NCBI RefSeq assembly: GCF_000980885.2
Contig: NZ_LBDA02000027.1
Location: 1-34,988 of the forward strand
Length of the DNA: 34,988 bases
Direction: 5' to 3'
DNA from: Streptomyces malaysiense
GTDB taxonomy: Bacteria; Actinomycetota; Actinomycetes; Streptomycetales; Streptomycetaceae
Notes under the pieces: model-generated
Told to the model about the DNA's origin: nothing
Seen by the model: only the letters and a program-made list of their open reading frames with translations
Databases searched by the model: none
Position numbers and translations under genes: made by a program
Shown here: piece after piece, positions 15,599-23,756 of the stretch
Numbering within the stretch: position 1 is the first letter of the stretch
Layout: each line of letters opens with the position of its first letter

Positions 15599-16525
15599 AT
15601 GACCGCCACCACTGCGTCCACCTCCGGCACCACTTGGAACGCCGAGCGCCCATGGCGCGGCATCATGGTCGCCACCGCGCTGCCCCTGCGCGACAACCTC
15701 GCCGTCGACTACGACGCCTACGCCGAGCACGTCCGCTGGCTCCTCGACAACGGCTGCGACGGGGTGGTCCCCAACGGCTCCCTCGGTGAGTACCAGACCC
15801 TCACCGACGACGAGCGTGCCCGTGTGGTCCGCACCGCCGTCGAGGCCGCGGGGGACGGCGCGCGCGTGATGCCGGGCGTCGCCGCCTACGGCAGTGCGCA
15901 GTCACGCTGCTTGGCCGAGCAGGCCGCCGAGCAGGGCTGCGGGAGCGTCCTGCTGCTCCCGCCGAACGCCTACCGTGCCGACGAGCGGGCCGTGCGCGCC
16001 CACTTCGCGGACGTCGCGCGGGCCGGGCTGCCCGTCGTGGGCTACAACAATCCCATCGACACCAAGGTCGATCTCACCCCCGCACTTCTCTCCCAACTCC
16101 ACGGCGAGGGCAGCATCGTGGCTGTGAAGGAATTCAGCGGCGATGTGCGCAGGGCCTATGAGATCGCCGAAGTCGCGCCAGAGCTCGACTTGCTGGCCGG
16201 CGCGGACGACGTACTGCTCGAACTCGCCCTGGCGGGCGCGGTCGGCTGGATCGCCGGCTACCCGAACGCCTTCCCCGCCACCTGTGCCGAGCTGTACCGC
16301 GCCGCCGTCAGCCGCCTCGACGCCGCGCTCCCGCTGTACAAGACCCTGCACTCGCTGCTGCGCTGGGACTCCAAGACCGAGTTCGTGCAGGCCATCAAGC
16401 TGTCCATGGACCTCGTCGGCCGCCGCGGCGGCCCCACTCGCCCGCCACGCATGCCACTGCCCGCCGCGACGGAGAACTCGGTCCGCACGGCGACCGAGAA
16501 GGCCGTTGCCCGCGGCCTTTGCTGA
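15599..16525 (+). CDS. DapA-family pyrroline-4-hydroxy-2-carboxylate deaminase
   Basis: A 308-residue (beta/alpha)8 class I aldolase-type protein of the dihydrodipicolinate synthase family. Catalytic features: Lys177 in IVAVKEFSGD forms the Schiff base, Tyr149 lies in VVGYNNP, and the phosphate-loop counterpart is NGSLGEYQTL. The family includes DapA, N-acetylneuraminate lyase and the hydroxyproline-pathway deaminase that turns pyrroline-4-hydroxy-2-carboxylate into alpha-ketoglutarate semialdehyde. The next two genes are a hydroxyproline-type epimerase and an aldehyde dehydrogenase, which makes the deaminase reading much more likely than lysine synthesis. Start set at the ATG at 15599, eight bases after GAGGGGGG; an earlier in-frame ATG at 15569 overlaps the predicted -10. 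Confidence 0.8.
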   Translation: MTATTASTSGTTWNAERPWRGIMVATALPLRDNLAVDYDAYAEHVRWLLDNGCDGVVPNGSLGEYQTLTDDERARVVRTAVEAAGDGARVMPGVAAYGSAQSRCLAEQAAEQGCGSVLLLPPNAYRADERAVRAHFADVARAGLPVVGYNNPIDTKVDLTPALLSQLHGEGSIVAVKEFSGDVRRAYEIAEVAPELDLLAGADDVLLELALAGAVGWIAGYPNAFPATCAELYRAAVSRLDAALPLYKTLHSLLRWDSKTEFVQAIKLSMDLVGRRGGPTRPPRMPLPAATENSVRTATEKAVARGLC

Positions 16526-16556
16526 CCCGTAACGGCTTCAGAGGAAGGGACGTTCC

Positions 16557-17558
16557 TTGCGTACCCGTCACGTCTTTCACGCCGTCGACTCGCACACCGA
16601 AGGCATGCCCACCCGCGTGATCACCGGTGGTGTCGGGGTGATCCCCGGAGCCACGATGGCGGAGCGAAGGGCGCACTTCATCGAGCACATGGACCACCTG
16701 CGCACGCTCCTGATGTACGAGCCCCGCGGTCACGCCTCCATGAGCGGCGCGATCCTCCAACCGCCGACGCGCCCCGACGCAGACTACGGAGTGCTGTTCA
16801 TCGAGGTCTCCGGGGTGCTGCCGATGTGCGGACACGGCACCATCAGCGTGGCCACCGTCCTCGTCGAGACCGGCATGGTCCCCGTCGCCGGGACCACGAC
16901 TGTCCGCCTCGACACCCCGGCGGGACTCGTCACCGTAGACGTCCACGTCCAGGACGGTGCGGCGAAGTCGGCCACGCTTACCAACGTCCCCGCCTACTGC
17001 GTCGGCCTGGACCGCAGGGCGGACGTGCCGGGGTACGGGACGGTGACGTACGACCTCGCCTTCGGCGGGAACTTCTACGCCTTCGTCGAACTGGACGCGC
17101 TGGGGCTGCCGTTCGACCGCTCACGAAAGGACGACCTGCTCGCGGCGGGGCTGGCCGTCATGGACGCGATCGACGCATCACCGGACCGCCCCGTTCACCC
17201 GGAACAGCCCGAGATCGCCGGGGTCAAGCATGTCTACCTCGCCGCCCCCGGCTCCGACGCACACCGCTCCCGCCACGCCATGGCCATCAAACCGGGCTGG
17301 TTCGACCGCTCACCGTGCGGCACCGGCACGTCGGCACGCATGGCCCAGCTGCACGCCCGCGGCGCGCTGCCGCTGCACCGCGACTTCGTCAATGAGTCCT
17401 TCATCGGTACCGAGTTCACCGGCCGTCTCGTCGCGGAGACCGAAGTCGGCGGGATGCCCGCCGTCGTTCCCCGCATCACCGGGCGTGCCTGGATCACGGG
17501 CACCGCCCAGTACTTCCTCGACCCGGATGATCCCTTCCCCGGAGGCTTCCTCCTGTGA
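16557..17558 (+). CDS. 4-hydroxyproline 2-epimerase (proline racemase family)
   Basis: A 333-residue cofactor-free racemase. Both acid/base cysteines are present: Cys91 in LPMCGHGTIS and Cys254 in DRSPCGTGTSAR. Two cysteines indicate an epimerase/racemase; trans-3-hydroxyproline dehydratases carry Thr at the second site. VDSHTEGMPTRVI and YEPRGHASMSGAI are further family marks. It would interconvert trans-4-hydroxy-L-proline and cis-4-hydroxy-D-proline, the first step of the pathway; proline racemase activity cannot be ruled out by sequence alone. A TTG start is supported by GAGGAAGGGA at 16541-16550; no ATG alternative fits the conserved N-terminus. It lies 31 bases after the deaminase and overlaps the aldehyde dehydrogenase by four bases. 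Confidence 0.85.
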   Translation: MRTRHVFHAVDSHTEGMPTRVITGGVGVIPGATMAERRAHFIEHMDHLRTLLMYEPRGHASMSGAILQPPTRPDADYGVLFIEVSGVLPMCGHGTISVATVLVETGMVPVAGTTTVRLDTPAGLVTVDVHVQDGAAKSATLTNVPAYCVGLDRRADVPGYGTVTYDLAFGGNFYAFVELDALGLPFDRSRKDDLLAAGLAVMDAIDASPDRPVHPEQPEIAGVKHVYLAAPGSDAHRSRHAMAIKPGWFDRSPCGTGTSARMAQLHARGALPLHRDFVNESFIGTEFTGRLVAETEVGGMPAVVPRITGRAWITGTAQYFLDPDDPFPGGFLL

Positions 17559-18937
17559 CCACTGCCCTGGCCTCGGTCGTCTCGCGCAACCCGGCCGATC
17601 CTTCCGACGTCCTGGTCAGCGTCCCCGCTGCGGGGGCCTTCACCGCAGTCCGCGCCGTGGAACAGGCTCGTGCCGCCCATCCCGGCTGGTTCGCGGCCGG
17701 CGCGGCCGCCCGATCGGCGGCGCTGGGTACGGTCGCCGCTGCCGTGGAGGCCGCCGCGGACGAACTGGCAGCCCTCGCCGTACGCGAGGTGGGAAAGCCG
17801 CTCACCGAAGCACGTGCCGAAGTGGCCCGCACCACCGCGATCTGGAGGTACTACGCCCAGGCCTCCTTCGAGCCCAACGGTGCCGTCCACGAACAGGCCG
17901 CCGGCGGGGGGCTGCTGTTGACCCGCCGTCGCCCGCACGGTGTCGCGGGGCTGATCACGCCGTGGAACTTCCCTTTCGCCATCCCCACTTGGAAGGTCGC
18001 CCCGGCGCTCGCGACCGGCAACACCGTCGTCCTGAAGCCCGCGCCCGAGGCGACCGCCTGCGCCCAGCGCCTGGCCGAGATCGTCCACCGATCCGTACCT
18101 TCCGAGGTGTTCACCGTGCTGCCCGGTGGGCCGACCGAGGGGGCCGCCGTCGTTTCGGCTGCCGACGTGGTCTCCTTCACCGGCTCCACGGGGGTCGGCC
18201 GGAAGGTCGTCCGCACCGCCACCGCGCGAGGCATCCCGGTCCAGGCCGAGATGGGCGGGCTGAACGCGGCGATCGTCCTGCCCGACGCGGACATCGCCCG
18301 AGCCGCTGCGCACATCGCCGACGCGATCGCCGGGTACGCGGGGCAGAAGTGCACCGCCACCAGCCGTGTCGTCGCCGTCGGTGCCGCCCTCGACCCGCTG
18401 CGCGATGCCCTCACCGAGGCGCTGCGGGCGCGGCCGGCGGGGGACCCCGCCGATCCGGCGACGGTGTGCGGACCGGTCATCAGCCGGCAGGCCCGCGATC
18501 GCGTGCTCCAGGCGAGACAAGGCCTGCCCGAGCTCGTGGGCGCCGCCGTCTCCGCGGGAACGAACGGCTGGTACGCGGCCCCGGCGCTCGTCGAGAAGGT
18601 GTCACCGGACCACCGGCTGCTGAACGAGGAGGTCTTCGGGCCGCTGGCAGCACTGCTGCCCGCCGAGGACCTGGGCCACGCGGTACGGATCACGAACTCC
18701 GTCTCGTACGGCCTGGTCACCTCTGTGCACACCGCCTCGCTCGATGCGGTGCTGCACGGGCTCGACCACCTCGACACCGGCATGATCCGCGTCAACGCCC
18801 CCTCCACGGGCGTGGACTTCCATCTGCCCTTCGGTGGAGTGAAGGCCTCCAGCCGCGGTCCGCGCGAACAAGGACATGAGGCCCTGGCGTTCTACACCAG
18901 TGGCCGCACCTACTCCCTGTCCCCCGCGCGTCCATAG
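17555..18937 (+). CDS. Alpha-ketoglutarate semialdehyde dehydrogenase
   Basis: A 460-residue NAD(P)-dependent aldehyde dehydrogenase, slightly short for the family. TPWNFPFAIPTWKVAPALA, VLKPAPEAT, SFTGSTGVGRKV, Glu232 in QAEMGGLNAAIV, the nucleophile Cys266 in GQKCTATSR, NEEVFGPL and PFGGVKASSRG are all intact. The GTG start overlaps the epimerase stop by four bases (GTGA), so translation is coupled. In this context it should oxidise alpha-ketoglutarate semialdehyde, the deaminase product, to alpha-ketoglutarate. The substrate is inferred from the operon; the family alone does not fix it. A hairpin 20 bases downstream probably ends the transcript. Confidence 0.85.
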   Translation: MTTALASVVSRNPADPSDVLVSVPAAGAFTAVRAVEQARAAHPGWFAAGAAARSAALGTVAAAVEAAADELAALAVREVGKPLTEARAEVARTTAIWRYYAQASFEPNGAVHEQAAGGGLLLTRRRPHGVAGLITPWNFPFAIPTWKVAPALATGNTVVLKPAPEATACAQRLAEIVHRSVPSEVFTVLPGGPTEGAAVVSAADVVSFTGSTGVGRKVVRTATARGIPVQAEMGGLNAAIVLPDADIARAAAHIADAIAGYAGQKCTATSRVVAVGAALDPLRDALTEALRARPAGDPADPATVCGPVISRQARDRVLQARQGLPELVGAAVSAGTNGWYAAPALVEKVSPDHRLLNEEVFGPLAALLPAEDLGHAVRITNSVSYGLVTSVHTASLDAVLHGLDHLDTGMIRVNAPSTGVDFHLPFGGVKASSRGPREQGHEALAFYTSGRTYSLSPARP

Positions 18938-18956
18938 GCCCACATGCGGATCGTTC

Positions 18957-18985
18957 GAGAGGATCGGGTCATGGCACATCCTCTC
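18957..18985 (+). terminator. Hairpin after the hydroxyproline operon
   Basis: GAGAGGAT (18957-18964) and ATCCTCTC (18978-18985) form a perfect 8-bp stem with a 13-base loop, 20 bases after the aldehyde dehydrogenase stop. The large loop makes it a moderate terminator candidate. Confidence 0.5.
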
Positions 18986-19022
18986 AGCTTGGCGTTCGAC
19001 CAGCCGGTTCACTCGACCCGCT

Positions 19023-19960
19023 GATCTGGACGTCCTGTCCCACTTTCGTGTCGAGTTCTACGACTGCCTGTACAGCTGCGCGGGCGCGCTCTTCGAGCTC
19101 ACCGACGCGGTGCCATGCGCGGACGGGCCGGTGCAAACCCTGGCCGAGCTCTCCTTGACGGTCGGGCATCGGCGCGGGCACGGTGCACTGCACGCAGCCC
19201 TGGACCGCGGCCGGCCGGAGCCGACACGGTTGCGCCGCACGCTCGCGGGCCCGCCGCCGCCCAAGACGGCCGACGAGCGGAGCGTGCTCGCCGTGGGACG
19301 TGTCGCACTGGCCACGACCGGACCCTCCCACCAGTGGTGACCGGCTCTTCTGCCATGTCTACGGACGCGTCGAGCGCAGCTCGGACCAACTGGTGCCCGG
19401 CCGGCCCTACTCCTTCGTCGCGGCCCTGGAGTCCGGCCGCACCTCCTGGGCGCTCTCCTGGACGCCCTCCGCCTGGGCCCGGCCGACGACGCGACCACCG
19501 CCACCGCCGCCCGACTTGGCGATGTCGTCGAGCGGCCGACGCGCGCGGGCCGCTGGAGACCGGGTGATCCGGACATCCTGATCAAGATGGACTCCGGCTG
19601 CGACGTCGCCTACCTGACCCACGCTCTCGCGGCCTGCCCGTCGTGCCGGCACGACGGCGTCCTCACGTTCAACGAGCCCGAAGCCGGCACGAGCCGGAGG
19701 CCATCACCAGCACGGACACCACCCGCTACGGCAGGCCGCGACGGCCTGGGACCGGATGCAGCTCACCCATCGTGGCCCCTGGCTGAACCACGCCGGACAA
19801 GAACTCTCCGTCCTGCACCGCACATTGATCCGGCCGAAGGCCGAGCACCCGCCCGGCGACCGCGACCCGAAACCGGTCTGTCCGTGGTGCTCGGCCATCG
19901 CCGCCGCACCGGCGGACGTGGACGGGCATCCCGACGCATGCGGACTCGCGACGGATCCTG
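19023..19960 (+). pseudogene. Streptomyces-type transposase, heavily degraded
   Basis: Successive pieces in different + frames follow the order of a transposase widespread in Streptomyces (the NF041680-like family, from memory). They are DLDVLSHFRVEFYDCLYS and ALFELTDAVPCADGPVQTLAEL (19023 on), then DRLFCHVYGRVERSSDQLVPG with YSFVAALESGRTSW (about 19340), then GDPDILIKMDSGCDVAYLTHAL (split as GDPDILIKMDSG and CDVAYLTHAL, about 19565), and finally LTHRGPWLNHAGQ with LIRPKAEHPPGDRDPKPV (about 19760). At least four frameshifts and an internal deletion are needed to join them, and no start codon remains. It occupies the gap between two convergent halves of the hydroxyproline pathway and may mark the event that brought them together. 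Confidence 0.7.
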
Positions 19961-19962
19961 AC

Positions 19963-21432
19963 TCAGGCCGTGTCGTTCGGGATGTGGTCCGGGCCGCCGG
20001 CCAGTTCGCCGAGCCGGATGGGCTGGGCGATCGGACGGTGGTGCGGGACGGCCGCCGGCAGCCCCTCGACCGGCCGGCCGAGGGGCTCGCCGCGCAGCCG
20101 CGCGCTGAGCTCGGCGACCGTGGGGCCGCACATGCGGGCCTGGCACGGGCCGAGACCGGCTCGTGTCTCCAGCTTGGCGACTCTCGCGGCGGCACTCGCC
20201 ACATTGGTGACAGCCCGGCAGATCGACGCGTAGTCGGTCTCCTCGCAGCGGCAGACGACCGTCTCCGGCCGCAGCCACCCGTGCCAGGCCGCACCGATGG
20301 GGTGCGCCCGAACCAGCCGCTCGGCGAAGGCCCTGCCCTGGTCCCGGCTGCGGCGTAGGTGGCGCAGGGCGGGGGCCGCCGGATCGCCGCCGCCGGCCAC
20401 CCACCCGGCGAGCGCGCCCTCCGCCCGTGCGGCCGGGGCGCCCGCGATGCCGGTGATCTCGCCGGAGGCGTACACCCCGGGACAGCTGGTGCGCTGGTCG
20501 TCGTCGACGTCGACGAACTCGCCGGCCGATGAGCCGCGCAGCGCGCAACCGGCGGCCACTGGAAGCTCCAGCTGTGGACTGAAGCCGTGGGTGACGCACA
20601 CCGCGTCAACCGCGATGGTGCGCTCACTACCCGGCACCACCGACCAGTCACCGCGCAGCCGTGCGGTGACGACCTCCTCCACCCGGCCGTCGCCGCGCGC
20701 CTCGATCACGGCGCGACCCGTCCGGCAGGGCACCCGATGCCGTATCAGTGCCGCTGTGTACTCCGCGAGCTCGCCGGCTTTCCCGGCCTGCGCGGCCAGC
20801 TCCCAGGGGCGCTGTGACCAGCCTCGCGCCACGGTGGCCGTCACGTTGGCCTCGAGCACTGCCGACACTCGGGAGCCGGCTTCCAGCAGCGACGCGGCCA
20901 CCGGGAGCAGGAACGGTCCGGTGCCGGCGACCACCACCCGGTCACCGACCACCACCCGCTCGCCCTTGGCCAGCGCCTGTGCCGCGCCGGCGGTGAACAC
21001 GCCGGGCAGTTCCCAGCCGGGGAACGGGAGCATCCGGTCGTGGGCGCCGACGGCGAGCACCAACGCGTCGGGGTCGAGTCTGAGGCGACGCCGGTCAGCG
21101 CCGTCGGCCGGGCCGCATAGGACATGGACCCTCGGTGGTCCGGGCTCGTGCGGGGCCAGGCGCTCCAGCGCCCACACCGTGGTGTCCGGCCACCAGGTGC
21201 AGCGTGGGTGCGCCAGCACCCGCCGACGGCGCCGGTCGAAGGCTCGCCAGCCATGCTGGAGCCGCTCCGGGCGGACGGCGGCGTAGGCGTCCGGCAACAT
21301 GCGGTGGTATTGGCCGCCGGGCTGTTCCGCCGAGTCGATCAGTGTCACCTCGGCGCCGGCCGTCAGCGCGGTCTCCGCCGCGGCGAGGCCTGCGGGGCCC
21401 GCGCCGACGACGGTGACGTGAGGGGGCGTCAT
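19963..21432 (-). CDS. D-hydroxyproline dehydrogenase, FAD/[2Fe-2S] alpha subunit
   Basis: A 489-residue flavoprotein of the opine-oxidase/LhpB/HcnB-like type. The N-terminal FAD loop is VTVVGAGPAGLAAAE (residues 5-19); a second nucleotide loop is RVVVAGTGPFLLPVA (about 165). The C-terminal BFD-like domain has four cysteines for a [2Fe-2S] cluster: Cys394 and Cys396 in VVCRCEETD, Cys430 and Cys435 in GPCQARMCGP. It is the last gene of a three-gene operon and overlaps the small iron-sulfur subunit by four bases (ATGA). Such heteromers oxidise secondary amines and pass electrons to the respiratory chain. With an epimerase, deaminase and semialdehyde dehydrogenase nearby, cis-4-hydroxy-D-proline is the likely substrate. 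D-proline or an opine remain alternatives. Confidence 0.82.
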   Translation of the reverse strand: MTPPHVTVVGAGPAGLAAAETALTAGAEVTLIDSAEQPGGQYHRMLPDAYAAVRPERLQHGWRAFDRRRRRVLAHPRCTWWPDTTVWALERLAPHEPGPPRVHVLCGPADGADRRRLRLDPDALVLAVGAHDRMLPFPGWELPGVFTAGAAQALAKGERVVVGDRVVVAGTGPFLLPVAASLLEAGSRVSAVLEANVTATVARGWSQRPWELAAQAGKAGELAEYTAALIRHRVPCRTGRAVIEARGDGRVEEVVTARLRGDWSVVPGSERTIAVDAVCVTHGFSPQLELPVAAGCALRGSSAGEFVDVDDDQRTSCPGVYASGEITGIAGAPAARAEGALAGWVAGGGDPAAPALRHLRRSRDQGRAFAERLVRAHPIGAAWHGWLRPETVVCRCEETDYASICRAVTNVASAAARVAKLETRAGLGPCQARMCGPTVAELSARLRGEPLGRPVEGLPAAVPHHRPIAQPIRLGELAGGPDHIPNDTA

Positions 21433-21773
21433 CCGTCCTCCGTTCCGGACTCTTGCACGGTCCCCGGCGTGCTGGGCTTCCGGGACTGAAGAGTCACCAC
21501 GTCGCCGTCACGTGCCCGGCGGCGACAGGCGCGGACGTCACGCTCGGCGCCCACGGTCACCAGACAGTTGAAGCAGACGCCGATTCCGCAGAACACCCCC
21601 CGGGCGGCGCCGGAGACTCCGCGGCACCAGCCGAGACGGCCGGCCGCGAGCATCACTCCCGCGATGCTCTGGCCGTCGATGCCCTCAACGGCCTCGCCGT
21701 CGACGGTGATCAGCAGCGGCCTGTCCCGCCGCCCGACTGCGTCGGCCTGGGCGCTGACACGTCTCGGGCTCAT
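21429..21773 (-). CDS. Small [2Fe-2S] subunit of the D-hydroxyproline dehydrogenase
   Basis: A 114-residue ferredoxin-like protein. Cys62, Cys67, Cys70 and Cys83 in FCGIGVCFNC...RACRRR have the CxxxxCxxC-x12-C spacing of plant-type [2Fe-2S] domains in the HcnA/LhpE/OoxA-like small subunits. TVDGEAVEGIDGQSIAGVML is the ubiquitin-like strand region typical of the fold. ATGA overlaps at both ends show tight translational coupling with the two flavoprotein subunits. It would carry electrons between the two flavins or to a quinone acceptor. No signal peptide, so it is cytoplasmic or at the inner face of the membrane. Confidence 0.85.
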   Translation of the reverse strand: MSPRRVSAQADAVGRRDRPLLITVDGEAVEGIDGQSIAGVMLAAGRLGWCRGVSGAARGVFCGIGVCFNCLVTVGAERDVRACRRRARDGDVVTLQSRKPSTPGTVQESGTEDG

Positions 21774-22969
21774 GCCGTCTCCTCACGCGCGGGATGTGCT
21801 GTCGCGCCCAGTACGGCCGGGCGGTCCACCCGGAACGCGGTCACGTCGATCTCCGTCGGCAGATCCAGCAGCAAGTTCCGCAACAGCCGAGCAGTGCCTA
21901 CCGACAAGCCGATCCCAGCGCCCTCGTGACCCCCGGCGTGCCAAAGGCCGGTGAGTCGCGGGTCGGCGCCGATGATCGGCAGGTGGTCGGGTACATAGGG
22001 CCGGAATCCTCCGTACGCGCGCATCACCGGGACACCGGCCAGACCGGGAAACAGCCGTAATGCCTTGGCGGCGATGCCGGACAGAACCTCGGGGCGGAGG
22101 CTGTCGTCGAAGCCGACCCGCCGGCGCGAGGAGCCGACGAGGACGCTGCCGCCCCGGGTGGACTCCACCACCGCCGACGTCTGCAACTCCTCGGCGCTGC
22201 TGCCGACCGCGCCCACGTAGTCGGCGTCATAGACCTTGTGGAAGACCGTCGGCGGCAGCGGCGTGGTCACCAGCACATCGCCGCGGCGGGGACGGACGTC
22301 CACCGGTGCACCGAGGCGGGCGGCCAGCTCGCCGGCCCACGGCCCGGCGGCGTTGACGAACATGTCGGCCTCGATGAGGCCGGCCGGGGTACGCACCCCG
22401 GTGAGACGCCCTGCGCGCATGACCCCACCGAGCACCTCGCATCCCGTCCGCAGTTCCGCGCCGCCCTGCAACGCGTCCGTGAGCAGGGCTGCGGCCGCCG
22501 CGGCGGGCTGCACCTGGGCATCGTCGGGGTAGTGCAGTGCCCCGGTGTGGTCGCGGGTGACCAACGGCTCGGCCGCGGCGAGCGCGTCGGCGTCGAGAAC
22601 CTCCGCGCGCACACCCGCGGCGCGCTGCGCGTCGGCGAACCGGGACAGCTCAACGGCCCCGGCATCCGTGGTCGCGACGACGATGCCCCCTTTGGGCTCC
22701 CACTCCACTGCGCGCACCGCGTGGGCGGACCTCTCGGCGATGTCGGCGAGCACCTGCGGCCACAGCCTCCGGGACAGCTGGGCGAGCTCCAGCTCCGGTC
22801 CGGGCGCCTTGTCGGAGACCAGCACGTTGCCCTCGCCGTGCGCGGTGGTCGCCTGGGCAGCACCACCACGGTCGACGACGGTGACCTGGAGGCCGGCCAG
22901 GACCAGCTCACGGGCACAGGCGGCGCCCACGATCCCGGCGCCCAGCACCGCTACCCGCGTTCTCTTCAT
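21770..22969 (-). CDS. D-hydroxyproline dehydrogenase, DadA-like FAD beta subunit
   Basis: A 399-residue FAD-dependent amine oxidase (DAO fold). VAVLGAGIVGAACARELVLAG at the N-terminus (GxGxxG at residues 10-15) binds FAD; FVNAAGPWAGELAA and MRAYGGFRPYVPDHLPIIG with HAGGHEGAGIGLS at the C-terminus are typical of DadA/LhpF/OoxB-like catalytic subunits. It would hold the site where the D-amino acid C-N bond is oxidised to the pyrroline. It is the first of three genes linked by ATGA overlaps. The leader carries a 16-bp operator-like site and a near-consensus promoter that overlaps the end of the upstream regulator gene. Substrate assignment depends on genomic context. Confidence 0.85.
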   Translation of the reverse strand: MKRTRVAVLGAGIVGAACARELVLAGLQVTVVDRGGAAQATTAHGEGNVLVSDKAPGPELELAQLSRRLWPQVLADIAERSAHAVRAVEWEPKGGIVVATTDAGAVELSRFADAQRAAGVRAEVLDADALAAAEPLVTRDHTGALHYPDDAQVQPAAAAAALLTDALQGGAELRTGCEVLGGVMRAGRLTGVRTPAGLIEADMFVNAAGPWAGELAARLGAPVDVRPRRGDVLVTTPLPPTVFHKVYDADYVGAVGSSAEELQTSAVVESTRGGSVLVGSSRRRVGFDDSLRPEVLSGIAAKALRLFPGLAGVPVMRAYGGFRPYVPDHLPIIGADPRLTGLWHAGGHEGAGIGLSVGTARLLRNLLLDLPTEIDVTAFRVDRPAVLGATAHPAREETA

Positions 22970-22981
22970 GGAACCCCCGCT

Positions 22982-22997
22982 GTTCGCTATATCGAAC
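22982..22997. promoter_or_regulatory. Operator-like site 1 (oxidase operon)
   Basis: GTTCGCTATATCGAAC has inverted arms GTTCG/CGAAC. It lies 7 bases downstream of the -10 of the oxidase promoter and 12 bases before the start codon, over the expected transcription start. Near-identical copies occur at 23725 and 23757. The XRE-cupin protein encoded between the copies is the obvious binder. Confidence 0.7.
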
Positions 22998-23004
22998 GAA
23001 CGGG

Positions 23005-23033
23005 AGATTATGACGCCGCGTCGGATGTGTCAA
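23005..23033 (-). promoter_or_regulatory. Near-consensus promoter of the oxidase operon
   Basis: On the minus strand TTGACA (23033-23028), a 17-base spacer and TAATCT (23010-23005) match the vegetative consensus closely. The -35 overlaps the TGA stop of the upstream regulator gene. The predicted start of transcription falls within operator-like site 1. Confidence 0.75.
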
Positions 23034-23698
23034 CGGTCACATCGGGCCTGAGCCCCTGGCGACACCGCCCCCGCACTCGCCCCCGTCGCCGGCCCCGGGC
23101 AGGGGGCGCCGAGTGCGGGGGCGGACCGGTGCAGCCGCTGGTCCGCTCGGTATTGGAGCAGCAGCACCGAGCGCACGGCGCCGCCGAGCGCCGTGTAGCT
23201 GTGCGGCAGCGCCGCGTCGAATCCCACGTAGTCGCCCGGACCCAGCTCCACCTCGCGCCCGTCCACCTGCACGCCGAGCCTGCCGTCCTGCACGATGGTG
23301 TGCTCGGTCCCGACGTGCCCGAGGGAATCCTGTCGACCACCGCCCCGCACCCGCTGGTCGTAGACCTCGAAGACGGCATCACCCGACTCGATCCGCCGCA
23401 GTGAGCGCAGATCGACCCCCTCGCCCCTCAGTACCTCCACCTCCTCGCCGCGCACCACGACCAGCCCGTCGGAGGGCCGGTTGTCCAGCAGATCGGAGAT
23501 CGGCACCTCCAGCACGCGCGAGAGACTGAACACCGTCTCGATGGTGGGATTGCCCGTGCCGGACTCCAACTGCGACAGCGTCGCCTTGCCGATCCTCGAA
23601 CGCCGGGACAGCTCGGAGATCGACAGCCCTCGCCGAGTCCTCGCGCGCCTCAGATTGGCGGCCAGCATGCCCCGAATCGAGCCCTCGGAGACACTCAC
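23030..23698 (-). CDS. XRE-family regulator with C-terminal cupin
   Basis: A 222-residue regulator: helix-turn-helix at about 14-70 (ANLRRARTRRGLSISELS, RIGKATLSQLESGTGNPTIE) and a small cupin domain at about 100-185 (GTEHTIVQDGRL, then ELGPGDYVGFDAALPHSY). Proteins of this build often control amine, amino-acid or opine catabolism, with the cupin binding the ligand. The GTG start at 23698 follows GAGGGAAGAG; the frame is open far upstream but without family similarity. It lies 60 bases before the oxidase operon in the same direction, and operator-like sites flank it on both sides, so autoregulation plus control of the oxidase is likely. It ends in about 25 Ala/Gly/Pro-rich residues. Confidence 0.88.
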   Translation of the reverse strand: MSVSEGSIRGMLAANLRRARTRRGLSISELSRRSRIGKATLSQLESGTGNPTIETVFSLSRVLEVPISDLLDNRPSDGLVVVRGEEVEVLRGEGVDLRSLRRIESGDAVFEVYDQRVRGGGRQDSLGHVGTEHTIVQDGRLGVQVDGREVELGPGDYVGFDAALPHSYTALGGAVRSVLLLQYRADQRLHRSAPALGAPCPGPATGASAGAVSPGAQARCDR

Positions 23699-23724
23699 AC
23701 TCTTCCCTCTTCTCTCCCACCTCC

Positions 23725-23740
23725 GTTCGCTATACCGTAC
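23725..23740. promoter_or_regulatory. Operator-like site 2 (regulator promoter)
   Basis: GTTCGCTATACCGTAC matches site 1 at 14 of 16 positions. It is 26 bases upstream of the XRE-cupin start codon. On the coding strand it shares TATAGCGAAC with site 1. Confidence 0.65.
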
Positions 23741-23756
23741 AGAGGGCGGCTGGTTC

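Noticed and set aside
15599..16525. Annotation as lysine-pathway DapA.
   Set aside because: The family fits, but the operon contains no lysine genes and the pathway context points to pyrroline-4-hydroxy-2-carboxylate deaminase.
16557..17558. Annotation as trans-3-hydroxyproline dehydratase.
   Set aside because: Both catalytic cysteines (91 and 254) are present; dehydratases have Thr at the second site.
19963..22969. The three-subunit oxidase as a hydrogen cyanide synthase (HcnABC).
   Set aside because: The subunits are homologous in build, but gene order, context with epimerase/deaminase/semialdehyde dehydrogenase and the XRE-cupin regulator fit a D-hydroxyproline or opine-type dehydrogenase better. 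Sequence alone does not fully exclude it.
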